Part shown: piece after piece, positions 26,705-34,022 of the stretch | Numbering within the stretch: position 1 is the first letter of the stretch | How the letters are laid out: each line of letters starts with the position of its first letter | NCBI RefSeq assembly: GCF_000479005.1 | Contig: NZ_AWXC01000004.1 | Span: forward strand, 62,001-126,000 | Direction of reading: 5' to 3' | Length of the DNA: 64,000 nucleotides | Source: Prevotella sp. BV3P1 | Lineage (GTDB): Bacteria > Bacteroidota > Bacteroidia > Bacteroidales > Bacteroidaceae | Made by a program: the position numbers and the translations under genes | The notes under the pieces: generated by a model | Told to the model about the DNA's origin: nothing | Seen by the model: the letters and a program-made list of their open reading frames with translations, nothing else | The model's database searches: none

Positions 26705-28120
26705 TTATTTAAAGTGTGAGTAAATGACAGACAGGGTTTGCTTGTTTGAGCCACCTAAGAGTTTGGTGCCTGATAGTGACATGTCGTGTACTACGTTGGT
26801 CAGAATCTGTGTCTGATTGAATGTGTAATAAGACGTGGTCACTGGTATGACAACCAGTTTGTTCCAATTTTCCGACTGTTTACCTGTAGCCTTGTTGCGT
26901 GCCATGGCCTTGATGACACTTCCAATGTTGTTGAAGGTATAACCATTGTTGGCCCTGTCGTACGTGGCGAGGAAAGACGTTTTGTAGTCGGCAACTCGTT
27001 TATGCTCAAAGAATGTATATAAACTGTCTTTCTGAATCAGCAAGAGTGTCTTCGGAATGTCCAATGCAAACTTGGAGTTAACCTCATTGTTGATTCGTTT
27101 CAAATGAATTTTTGCAGCGTTGATTGAATCTTTTTCATGCCCCTTACAGATTTCTTCAACAGGGATTGTAATCTCCGTGAAGATGCCGGCAGGTGATTTC
27201 AAGTAAGTGTTGTTCTTGTCACTCACCAACTCGTTAATTGTCTTTCGGTCGTTCACCATGGTTGATGTCTGCAACACCTCTTCGGTACCAGAGAATGAAG
27301 CTGTTCCTGTATAGATGCTGTCTTTGTTAGCGAACCTGAAATAAACGTTCAGTTGTGTCCTGAATATGTAGGCCATCGATCCTAATCCACTGACATGTTT
27401 GAAGTAGAATCCTGGCACAACATGCTGGGTAAATGTCATGGAATTCTTGAAATATTCAGGATGTTGATAATATTGGTTTAGGATATAGGTTCCGTAGTTC
27501 TTATATCTTTTGCCGTTTTTGTCAGTGTATGGCTGGTTCAGCTTGACCTTAATGTGATTCGTGTAGTTTTTGTCCCATCGGGTCTTTTTACTGATTTGTT
27601 GGTCTGTCAGTGTGTAAATCTTGTCCACTTGTAACCCATTTGCGCCGATATAACCATTTTCCATGGGGTCAAAATTAGAATAATAGGTGTTAGCTTCGCT
27701 CATGGGTTTGCTCATTTCGTATGTAGTTAGCTTCATTGGCGCGAGCGAGTCACCATAGAACTTGTCGTAGTACAGTCTGAGTTCGCATGAATCTGCCACA
27801 ATCATTCCGTCTTCTTTGTTGACCATTTTGTTTGCATCAGGAAATTGATAGTTTTCCTGAATGTGGAATTGGGTCATGAAGTTGCCTGTGATGTAACCTC
27901 CAGTTTCCGGGTCTCTAATCTTTCCCAAATACCCAAGAGTGTTTCTTGACAACACCGAATCAGCTGCGATGGAACGTGTAGAAACCATGAAGGTGTCGGT
28001 TGAAATCTGTAGTTTGTCCAATGAGTTGGTCAATGATATGCCCACATTGTCAGTCGTATCGTCACATGCCGTGAACATGAGTGCGGCAAATGCAAGAATT
28101 GCAATAAACTTATTTCTCAT
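26705..28120 (-). CDS. DUF4270 family lipoprotein
   Basis: Surface or periplasmic lipoprotein of a Bacteroidetes family of unknown role. 471 residues. Signal peptide MRNKFIAILAFAALMFTAC with the lipobox Cys19, followed by DDTTDNVGISL, as in relatives. The family features are visible: RDPETGGYITGNFMTQFHI, DSCELRLYYDKFYGDSLAP, and repeated beta-rich segments. It lies upstream of a tiny basic protein and downstream (by 75 bp) of the GT5-like gene on the same strand; in Bacteroides the GT5-like and DUF4270 genes are also neighbours, as far as I recall. Confidence 0.88.
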   Translation of the reverse strand: MRNKFIAILAFAALMFTACDDTTDNVGISLTNSLDKLQISTDTFMVSTRSIAADSVLSRNTLGYLGKIRDPETGGYITGNFMTQFHIQENYQFPDANKMVNKEDGMIVADSCELRLYYDKFYGDSLAPMKLTTYEMSKPMSEANTYYSNFDPMENGYIGANGLQVDKIYTLTDQQISKKTRWDKNYTNHIKVKLNQPYTDKNGKRYKNYGTYILNQYYQHPEYFKNSMTFTQHVVPGFYFKHVSGLGSMAYIFRTQLNVYFRFANKDSIYTGTASFSGTEEVLQTSTMVNDRKTINELVSDKNNTYLKSPAGIFTEITIPVEEICKGHEKDSINAAKIHLKRINNEVNSKFALDIPKTLLLIQKDSLYTFFEHKRVADYKTSFLATYDRANNGYTFNNIGSVIKAMARNKATGKQSENWNKLVVIPVTTSYYTFNQTQILTNVVHDMSLSGTKLLGGSNKQTLSVIYSHFK

Positions 28121-28195
28121 TTGTGTTTAAGCTGTTATATTTGCTGTAAACGAATCTGTTTGTGTTTCAGGATGTATTTTGTCACTCAAACGAGC

Positions 28196-29002
28196 TTATT
28201 TCTGTAGGACAAGATCATAGAACTCTTGATAGGCCTTCGTGAAATCACTTCCTGGATATTTCAAGAAAGGCAGTTCTTTGTCTGCACAGTACTTCAATAA
28301 CTTTTCGTTAACGTCAGTGCCAGCCTCGATAATGCCATCACTGTAATCTATGGCCAGTTTGCCCAGTTCAAAGAAGTCGAACTTCTCATTGTATGGCTTG
28401 AGTAAATTCAGCTTGGCGTCTTTAAACTGCACGCATCTTTTGAAGTTGGTCCCCAGGTCGGTCTTGAGTTGTGTCTGAAATAGGGATGTGATCACCTTAG
28501 TGTTTGCAAACGAAGGTTCGTCTTTATAGGCTGTCTTTATATATAGCGGGATTACGGCTCCCATCCATCCTTGGCAATGAATGATGTCTGGTACCCAACG
28601 CAGCTTCTTGACAGTTTCGAGAACACCACGCGCGAAGAAAATTGCGCGCTCGCCGTTGTCAGGATATTCCGTTCCAGATTCATCTACCGTCATTTGCCGC
28701 TTTGTGAAATAATCTTCGTTGTCTATGAAGTAAACCTGTATTCTCACTTGTGGAATAGACGCAACCTTAATGAGCAGTGGATGATCGGTGTCATCAATAA
28801 TCAGGTTCATACCTGAAAGGCGGATTACTTCATGCAGTTGGCCGCGTCTTTCGTTAATGTTTCCCCACTTTGGCATGAATGTTCTGATTTCGCAATCATT
28901 TTCCTGCATGGCCTGGGGAAGGTTACGTCCCATGAGCGACATCTCAGTTTCTGGAACGTAAGGTGTCATCTCTTGGTTGATAAATAGAATCTTCTTCGTC
29001 AT
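28196..29002 (-). CDS. GT5-like glycogen/starch synthase N-terminal domain only
   Basis: 268 residues that match the N-terminal Rossmann domain of GT5 glycogen synthases (KKILFINQEMTPYVPETEMS, IIHCQGWMGAVIPLYIKTAY) and stop where the second GT-B domain should begin. The KTGGL motif that binds the sugar nucleotide is replaced by PETEM, and the C-terminal catalytic Glu motif is missing altogether. Full GT5 enzymes have about 480 residues. The gene is not a fresh break: codons are intact and the C-terminus is clean, and such half-proteins are known in Bacteroidales. It is therefore unlikely to synthesise glycogen; the GT3 enzyme at 5068 would do that. Role unknown. Confidence 0.8.
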   Translation of the reverse strand: MTKKILFINQEMTPYVPETEMSLMGRNLPQAMQENDCEIRTFMPKWGNINERRGQLHEVIRLSGMNLIIDDTDHPLLIKVASIPQVRIQVYFIDNEDYFTKRQMTVDESGTEYPDNGERAIFFARGVLETVKKLRWVPDIIHCQGWMGAVIPLYIKTAYKDEPSFANTKVITSLFQTQLKTDLGTNFKRCVQFKDAKLNLLKPYNEKFDFFELGKLAIDYSDGIIEAGTDVNEKLLKYCADKELPFLKYPGSDFTKAYQEFYDLVLQK

Positions 29003-29071
29003 GTCCTTGTTTGGCGTTTACTTGTTTAGTGGTGACAGAATGGCTGTGATATGCAAATCGTCAGTTAGGTA

Positions 29072-29146
29072 GCTTGTAACAATTGCCCTTTATAGCAGCT
29101 TGTAACAATTGCGCTTCATTGCAGCCTACAACATCTGCCCACTGCA
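29072..29146. repeat. 26-bp tandem repeat, three copies
   Basis: Units at 29072-29097, 29098-29123 and 29124-29146. The first two share GCTTGTAACAATTGC and end in TAGCA or TTGCA; the third is diverged (GCCTACAACATCTGC). It lies between the -7 box at 29145 and the GT5-like gene, so it would be in that gene's 5' leader. Confidence 0.7.
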
Positions 29147-29152
29147 AAGATA
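29145..29152 (-). promoter_or_regulatory. -7 box for the GT5-like gene
   Basis: TATCTTTG followed by CAG on the minus strand. Transcription from here gives a leader of about 135 nt that contains the 26-bp repeats. The -33 box is not clear. Of the 459-bp space 29003-29461, this promoter, the repeats and the terminator at 29278 are the only features I see. Confidence 0.5.
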
Positions 29153-29277
29153 CGAAAAATAATCGAATTACTGGTGATAATTCTCTTAATTCCGTGTCCA
29201 AGCCATTGCAATTTGTTATTTTTAAACTTTGAACGTGCCATCTGTCTTTACATTCTCTTTCCGCTTTTCTATGATAA

Positions 29278-29311
29278 ATGCCTGTGCAACATCAATAGGT
29301 TGTACAGGCAT
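29278..29311. terminator. Terminator of the decarboxylase operon
   Basis: A 13-bp stem (ATGCCTGTGCAAC with GTTGTACAGGCAT, one G-U pair) with an 8-nt loop, followed on the minus strand by TTTATC. It lies about 150 bp past the biotin-carrier stop codon. Confidence 0.65.
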
Positions 29312-29461
29312 CTATGGTTAATCCAAACTTGTTTTGTCTTGATGAGAACGCGTGAGTGGTGTGCCCATACGCATTATGGCATCCTGTTGTCCTCTACAAC
29401 GAGATGCTGTCTGCGTGGTTTTACATCCTCCTGACTCTTGTGTATAGTGCTTCGCGGCCGT

Positions 29462-29884
29462 TTATTCTATCACCACCAGCGGGGTGTCTTCCATGACGCT
29501 TTCCCCTTGTTTGATGCAGATAGCTGTCACCTTGCCATCTTTCTCGGCCTCAATGTTGTTGGCCATCTTCATGGCTTCCAGCACAACAACTGTGTCGCCG
29601 GCCTTCACCTCGTCGCCTACATGCACTAAGATGTCGGTGATGACGCCAGGGAGTGGCGCCTTCACGGCATGGTCGGTGTTGACATTAGTGGCCGACAGAC
29701 TTTCTTCTTCAGGCTCGTTGGCTACTGGTTTGTTCAACACGGGCTTTTTTTCGGGTTCCGGTTCTGCCTCAAGTTCAACATTAAAGTCTTCACCATTGAC
29801 AATAACCTGTGCGATATTGTCGACGATGTTTCCTATCTCGACTGTATATTCCTTGCCGTCGATAATGTATTTGAATTTTTTCAT
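29462..29884 (-). CDS. Biotin carboxyl carrier subunit of a biotin-dependent decarboxylase/carboxylase
   Basis: 140 residues. The C-terminal 65 or so are a biotinyl domain with the attachment motif EAMKM (Lys106) between two half-barrels (VKAPLPGVITDILVHVGDEV and GKVTAICIKQGESV). The N-terminal part (MKKFKYIIDGKEYTVEIGNI) is the usual lead-in, joined by an acidic, Pro-rich hinge (EPEPEKKP). It carries carboxybiotin between the carboxyltransferase encoded at 30114 and another centre. Same operon, last gene; a terminator follows. Likely methylmalonyl-CoA decarboxylase or propionyl-CoA carboxylase, part of propionate/succinate metabolism. Confidence 0.9.
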   Translation of the reverse strand: MKKFKYIIDGKEYTVEIGNIVDNIAQVIVNGEDFNVELEAEPEPEKKPVLNKPVANEPEEESLSATNVNTDHAVKAPLPGVITDILVHVGDEVKAGDTVVVLEAMKMANNIEAEKDGKVTAICIKQGESVMEDTPLVVIE

Positions 29885-29935
29885 AATCAGTGTTTCCTTT
29901 CTCTTAAATAGGTGAGTGGTTTACTTTGCTCCGCA

Positions 29936-30088
29936 CTATCGTGGCTTCTCCGTGAAAGATATGAATTTAGCGTCCCACATACTCTGCTTGTGCTTGATGG
30001 TTATTTTGCCCGATTCGATGTCGTGTACGTTGTTTCCCCTATATTCATAGAGAGCCATTGCGATAGCTGCATAAATGTTCTTATCCAT
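29936..30088 (-). CDS. Short conserved protein of the decarboxylase operon, 50 residues
   Basis: Read from the ATG at 30088: MDKNIYAAIAMALYEYRGNN, then VHDIESGKITIKHKQSMWDA, ending at TAG 29936. It starts 26 bp after the carboxyltransferase stop and ends 52 bp before the carrier gene. Similar short proteins with the AIAMALxEfxGNNVHDxE pattern occur at the same place in Prevotella and Bacteroides operons, where the gamma subunit (OadG-like) would be expected. It lacks the OadG membrane helix, so I do not give it that name. Confidence 0.7.
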   Translation of the reverse strand: MDKNIYAAIAMALYEYRGNNVHDIESGKITIKHKQSMWDAKFISFTEKPR

Positions 30089-30113
30089 GTCTGTTTTCTT
30101 CTACTTAATGTTT

Positions 30114-31679
30114 CTACATAGGCATGCATCCGTGCTTCTTGGCCGGAAGGCTCTGTCGCTTGTGCGCCAGCTGTGCCAGTCCACGGCAGATGCGGAAGCG
30201 TGTGTTGCGAGGTTCGATGACATCGTCTATGTAACCATACTGAGCAGCCTGATAAGGATTGGCAAACAATTCTGTGTATTCTTCTTCCTTTTCGGCTAAG
30301 AACGCGCGCACGTCTTCACCAGCCTCTTTCTTTGCTTTCGCTTCTTTCGCACTTAAAACAGCTACGGCACCCGAAGCACCCATCACGGCAATCTCGGCTG
30401 TTGGCCATGCAAAGTTGAGGTCAGAACGCAATTGCTTGCATCCCATCACGATGTGACTTCCGCCATAGCTCTTGCGTAGCGTGATAGTAATCTTTGGTAC
30501 GGTGGCCTCGCCATAGGCGTAGAGCAGCTGTGCGCCATGCAGGATGACGGCATTGTACTCCTGACCGGTGCCAGGAAGGAAGCCTGGAACGTCCACCAGT
30601 GAGACGATGGGGATGTTGAAGGCATCGCAGAAGCGAACGAAGCGCGCTCCCTTGCGACTGGCATTGGTGTCGAGCACGCCAGCATAAGCCTGTGGCTGGT
30701 TGGCCACGATGCCCACGCTCTGTCCGTTGAAGCGGGCAAAGCCGGTGATGATGTTCTTGGCAAACTTGGGCTGTACCTCAAAGAACTCGCCATTATCCGT
30801 AATCTCTGCTATCACCTTATACATATTATAGGCCATGTTTGGGTCGTCGGGCAATAGCTCGTTGAGCAAGTCACTTGTGCGGTCAACTGGGTCGGTGTTC
30901 TCCACGCGCGGTGCCTCTTCGGTGTTGTTGGACGGAATATAGGTCAACAACGTCTTGATGAGCTGTATCACCTCTTCGTCGTTTTTGGCCGTGAAGTGTG
31001 TCACGCCGCTCTTCGTGGCATGCACGCTGGCACCTCCCAGGTGCTCGGCGTCGATGTCCTCGCCTGTCACCGTCTTGACCACCTTCGGTCCTGTGAGGAA
31101 CATGTAGCTGGTTCCCTCGGTCATCATGATAAAGTCTGTCAGGGCAGGAGAGTACACCGCACCACCTGCGCAGGGGCCAAGGATGGCAGAAATCTGCGGA
31201 ACTACGCCACTGGCAAGAATATTTCGTTCGAAAATCTCGCCATAGCCAGCCAAGGCACAAATGCCTTCTTGGATGCGTGCGCCACCCGAATCGTTCATGC
31301 AGATGACGGGAGCTCCGTTCTGTATGGCCAGATCCATGATCTTACATATCTTTTCAGCCATTGTCAAGGAGAGCGAACCTCCGTTCACGGTGAAATCCTG
31401 TGCGTAAACGTAAACCAAGCGGCCGTCGATGGTGGCACTGCCCGTTACGACACCGTCGCCAAGGTATTGCTTTTTCTCCATGCCGAAGTTGTGGCAGCGG
31501 TGCAGCTTAAACATGTCGTATTCTTCGAACGAACCCTCGTCCACGAGCATGTCAATACGCTCACGCGCCGTATATTTTCCACGCGCATGCTGCTTCTCTA
31601 TCGCTTTCTCGCCACCGCCAAGACGAGCTTGTTCTCTCTTGGCTACCAGCTCTTTAATCTTTTCTACTTGTTTACTCAT
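30114..31679 (-). CDS. Acyl-CoA carboxyltransferase subunit (methylmalonyl-CoA decarboxylase alpha / propionyl-CoA carboxylase beta)
   Basis: Transfers a carboxyl group between an acyl-CoA and biotin. 521 residues from MSKQVEKIKELVAKREQ; four extra in-frame codons precede it. Two crotonase-like halves are visible: the acyl-CoA site GGSLSLTMAEKICKIMDLA with NDSGGARIQEG, and ILGPCAGGAVYSPALTDFI; then the biotin-side half with VPGFLPGTGQEY and KSYGGSHIVMG. First gene of an operon with a 50-residue protein and a biotin carrier. No biotin carboxylase is in the operon, and no OadB-like membrane subunit is nearby, so carboxylase versus sodium-pumping decarboxylase cannot be decided here. Confidence 0.92.
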   Translation of the reverse strand: MSKQVEKIKELVAKREQARLGGGEKAIEKQHARGKYTARERIDMLVDEGSFEEYDMFKLHRCHNFGMEKKQYLGDGVVTGSATIDGRLVYVYAQDFTVNGGSLSLTMAEKICKIMDLAIQNGAPVICMNDSGGARIQEGICALAGYGEIFERNILASGVVPQISAILGPCAGGAVYSPALTDFIMMTEGTSYMFLTGPKVVKTVTGEDIDAEHLGGASVHATKSGVTHFTAKNDEEVIQLIKTLLTYIPSNNTEEAPRVENTDPVDRTSDLLNELLPDDPNMAYNMYKVIAEITDNGEFFEVQPKFAKNIITGFARFNGQSVGIVANQPQAYAGVLDTNASRKGARFVRFCDAFNIPIVSLVDVPGFLPGTGQEYNAVILHGAQLLYAYGEATVPKITITLRKSYGGSHIVMGCKQLRSDLNFAWPTAEIAVMGASGAVAVLSAKEAKAKKEAGEDVRAFLAEKEEEYTELFANPYQAAQYGYIDDVIEPRNTRFRICRGLAQLAHKRQSLPAKKHGCMPM

Positions 31680-31719
31680 ATTATTATTCAATCTTTTGGT
31701 TTCGATATATATGACGTCA

Positions 31720-31727
31720 CAAAGGTA
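31720..31727 (-). promoter_or_regulatory. -7 box of the decarboxylase operon
   Basis: TACCTTTG on the minus strand, about 40 bp before the start at 31679. It has a good match to TAnnTTTG; the -33 is not evident. Confidence 0.55.
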
Positions 31728-31867
31728 ATAATAATTAGTGAAAGGTTGATGGATTGAGGCGTAATTTATGTTATTGTAACACGGCTCTTTCGTTTATAGA
31801 AAGTTGTTTGTTGTCAAAAACAATCATTTGCTGTTCAACAACGTATCTTAAACTTAACTTCATCCTT

Positions 31868-33037
31868 TTAATCTTTATTTTCCTGTTGCTGACGAAATAT
31901 TTCTTTCTGCATCTCTATCTCGCGTGCCAATTCCTCCTTAGAAGGAAGATAGGTAAGATATTTAGCTTGAAATATTTGGTCGCTGCCATGCAGTACACTA
32001 TACCTTGCCATATCGTCACTGGTATCTGAGCAGAGCAATAATCCAATGGTGGGGTTGTCCCCCTCTGTTCGTTTCAGAGCATCATACATACGGATATACA
32101 TATCCATCTGCCCAACATCTTGATGCGAGATCTGTGTGGTTTTGAGATCAACGAGGAAAAAACACTTTAAAATATAATTGTAGAAAACAAGGTCAATATA
32201 GAAGTCGCCCATGTCCGTGCGTATGTGCTGTTGTCTTCCTACGAAAGCAAATCCCTTACCCATTTCCATGATAAACTTCTGCAAATGGTTGATGATACTG
32301 CCTTCCAGTTCTGACTCTGTAAAGTCTGCATCTGACTGCAAGCCAAGAAACTCTGCCACTACAGGATTTTTGATAAATTCCAACTTATCCTGTTGCATAG
32401 GAGCTGTGAGCCTGTGCATCTCGTCAACAACCTTATCTTTATGTGCAGATTGAAGTAGGCGGTTATAATATTGTGAGGCAATATTACGGTGTAAGGTGCG
32501 TGTGCTCCACATCTCCCTCAAAGCCTCTTGTTCATACCACCTACGCACAATAGGATCTTCCACCCTTATTAGTTCCCGATAATGCGTCCATGGCAGAATT
32601 TTTCTGCTAAGCGGAAATGAATCTTTAGATTTTGTACGCACTGCGTTCACAATCTCAGATTGCCCACTCACGGTGTTGACGTGTCCTAATTGTTGACGCA
32701 CTGCGTCTACACTTTCGGATTTTGTACGCACTGCGTCCAAAATGTTTGGAAATAGCTTGTAGAAACGTATGTATTGATATAAGCTGCTAAAATTGAACCC
32801 CTTGCCATACGCATGGGTTAGTTCTTTAGCAAGTGTGGTTATCACCTGTTTTCCATATTCGGCTCTCTCTTCTCCATCAAGTTTCTCACGTGCAATGCGT
32901 TCACCAAGCATCCAATTGCGAAGTGTGAGGGAAACATTGACAGCACGGTATGCTTGCTCACGGGCATCCTCTATAATCGAACAGATGTCCGAATACAGCG
33001 AGCTGAAACCTGTTGTGTCTTGTATATGATTGTCCAT
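31868..33037 (-). CDS. DUF1016 (YhcG-like) PD-(D/E)XK nuclease domain protein
   Basis: 389 residues. The N-terminal all-helical region (about 1-95 and 148-230) includes ILPWTHYRELIRVEDPIVRRWYEQEALREMWSTRTLHR, the mark of DUF1016. The C-terminal nuclease core has MGDFYIDLVFYN and FFLVDLKT, i.e. the D...(D)xK metal site, then GQMDMYIRMYD. Relatives are often found in or next to restriction-modification loci, and this one directly follows a dead type III methyltransferase fragment. Between the two helical parts sits a four-fold 10-residue repeat (97-136) that I do not remember from relatives. The metal-site residues are present, so the nuclease may be active. Role (defence, mobile element) unknown. 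Confidence 0.85.
   Translation of the reverse strand: MDNHIQDTTGFSSLYSDICSIIEDAREQAYRAVNVSLTLRNWMLGERIAREKLDGEERAEYGKQVITTLAKELTHAYGKGFNFSSLYQYIRFYKLFPNILDAVRTKSESVDAVRQQLGHVNTVSGQSEIVNAVRTKSKDSFPLSRKILPWTHYRELIRVEDPIVRRWYEQEALREMWSTRTLHRNIASQYYNRLLQSAHKDKVVDEMHRLTAPMQQDKLEFIKNPVVAEFLGLQSDADFTESELEGSIINHLQKFIMEMGKGFAFVGRQQHIRTDMGDFYIDLVFYNYILKCFFLVDLKTTQISHQDVGQMDMYIRMYDALKRTEGDNPTIGLLLCSDTSDDMARYSVLHGSDQIFQAKYLTYLPSKEELAREIEMQKEIFRQQQENKD
32630..32749 (-). repeat. Four 30-bp tandem repeats inside the DUF1016 gene
   Basis: Units 32749-32720, 32719-32690, 32689-32660 and 32659-32630 encode PNILDAVRTK, SESVDAVRQQ, LGHVNTVSGQ and SEIVNAVRTK. The core GACGCACTGCGT-like sequence is kept in three units; the third is diverged. 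Since 30 is a multiple of 3, changes in copy number would keep the frame. Confidence 0.85.
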
Positions 33038-33043
33038 AATTGT

Positions 33044-33247
33044 TTAATAATGCAACTCTACAAAATTTTTCTCTCCAAAAACCTCATCGCAAACATTGCG
33101 GAGGTTATGTACCTCATTGTCATCAATCGAAATAAATCTCACGTCGTTTTCTGTGAGCAAGTATCTTGCTACTTTCAGTCGGGGATAAATCATGTTCAGC
33201 CAATCGTTGTGGAAACGACCGTTGGTGTCGGCATTCTTTTCAAAACT
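33044..33247 (-). pseudogene. Fragment of a type III restriction-modification methyltransferase (Mod)
   Basis: The minus strand reads KNADTNGRFHNDWL, NMIYPRLKVARYLLTENDVR, FISIDDNEVHNLRNVCDEVF, GEKNFVELHY and a stop at 33044, two bases before... the DUF1016 start region (ATG 33037). This is the segment after the catalytic DPPY motif in Mod proteins (relatives: GRFHNDWLxMMYPRLxLAxxLL...IFISIDDNE). Only about 65 codons survive; the DPPY half and the target-recognition part are gone. A TATCTTTG box at 33321 lies upstream, so the remnant may now act as the leader of the nuclease gene. Confidence 0.85.
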
Positions 33248-33320
33248 TCAAGTAAATGACCTCAAAACCACTTCGGTCATTGATAGCATTTTGCAGCGAT
33301 ACTCTCTAAAAGTTCACTTG

Positions 33321-33328
33321 CAAAGATA
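33321..33328 (-). promoter_or_regulatory. -7 box upstream of the Mod remnant and nuclease gene
   Basis: TATCTTTG followed by CAAG on the minus strand. It would transcribe the Mod fragment and then the DUF1016 gene. Confidence 0.5.
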
Positions 33329-33648
33329 GACAAAACTTTCGAAAATTTACACTTGCAAATACTCTTATTGTGCGTGGTGACACACGGATTTGTCATTGAA
33401 GAAATGATGATTGATGATGAAAAATCATCCTAATTCTTAAGTTTCACCACCATTATCACTTCAATGCAAGAGCTGTGTTATTGGGTAGAGTGGAGGGTGA
33501 TGAATCACGTCCCTAACGGACGTTTCGTACAAAAATGTCAATTTTTTATCTCAAAAACAGCCCTTAAATCGGCTCTTGAAAAGTTTCAATATAGAAAAAA
33601 TCGATAGGCAAAGAGGATGCAAATAGGGGATGATGTGGGAAGAAAAAG

Positions 33649-33758
33649 CGCATTTCAGGGTAAAAGCAATGGTCTTACCAGACAAGTAACATCCTTTTAC
33701 CGCATTATATGCATGCTATTGGCAGTCAATTACATGCAAATTAGGGGCATGAAAGCAT
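33649..33758 (-). repeat. Array E of about 22-bp intergenic units (5 units)
   Basis: On the minus strand, successive units start at 33758, 33735, 33714, 33692 and 33670 (lengths 23, 21, 22, 22, 22). Four begin ATG and the last ATTGCTTTTAC. The second, ATGTAATTGAC-TGCCAATAGC, resembles the first unit of array D (ATGTAGATTGG-ACAGCAATAGC); the last resembles a unit of array B. More decayed than the others, so confidence is lower. The other parts of the 975-bp space 33248-34022 hold the promoter, the large hairpin and the OPT terminator. Confidence 0.5.
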
Positions 33759-33846
33759 GCTTTTTAACTGAAAAATGGTTGAATTTGGTTACGAATGCGG
33801 CTGAATAATTTGTAATATGTTGTGTATCAACGAAGTGCGAAAAACG

Positions 33847-33906
33847 CTCATGCTTGGCTTATTTGCAAGCAAACCTGTGTTCGTTTGCAAATAAGCCAAG
33901 CATGAG
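33847..33906. other. Long perfect hairpin (22-bp stem)
   Basis: 33847-33868 (CTCATGCTTGGCTTATTTGC plus AA) is the exact reverse complement of 33885-33906, with a 16-nt loop. On the minus strand ATGCTTGGCTTATTTGCAAA CGAAC resembles the start of the 192-bp leader element (AATGCTGGGCGTTTTTTCAA CGAAC), so this may be a rearranged leader of array E. Confidence 0.8.
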
Positions 33907-33977
33907 AAGATGTGTTGTCAAGAAAATTCACAAAGATAAACCTACATGAAACGATGCGGTTCAATGTAAATGTGAAA

Positions 33978-34016
33978 TGGCAGTCTGGGCTTGGAATCCT
34001 GCACCAGACTGCCATC
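33978..34016 (-). terminator. Terminator after the OPT transporter gene
   Basis: A 12-bp perfect stem (ATGGCAGTCTGG with CCAGACTGCCAT) and a 15-nt loop directly after the stop codon; TTTCACATTT follows on the minus strand. Confidence 0.7.
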
Positions 34017-34022
34017 CAATGT

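Noticed and set aside
33044..33247. An active type III restriction-modification system
   Set aside because: Only about 65 codons of Mod remain, without the DPPY motif, and no Res gene is present.
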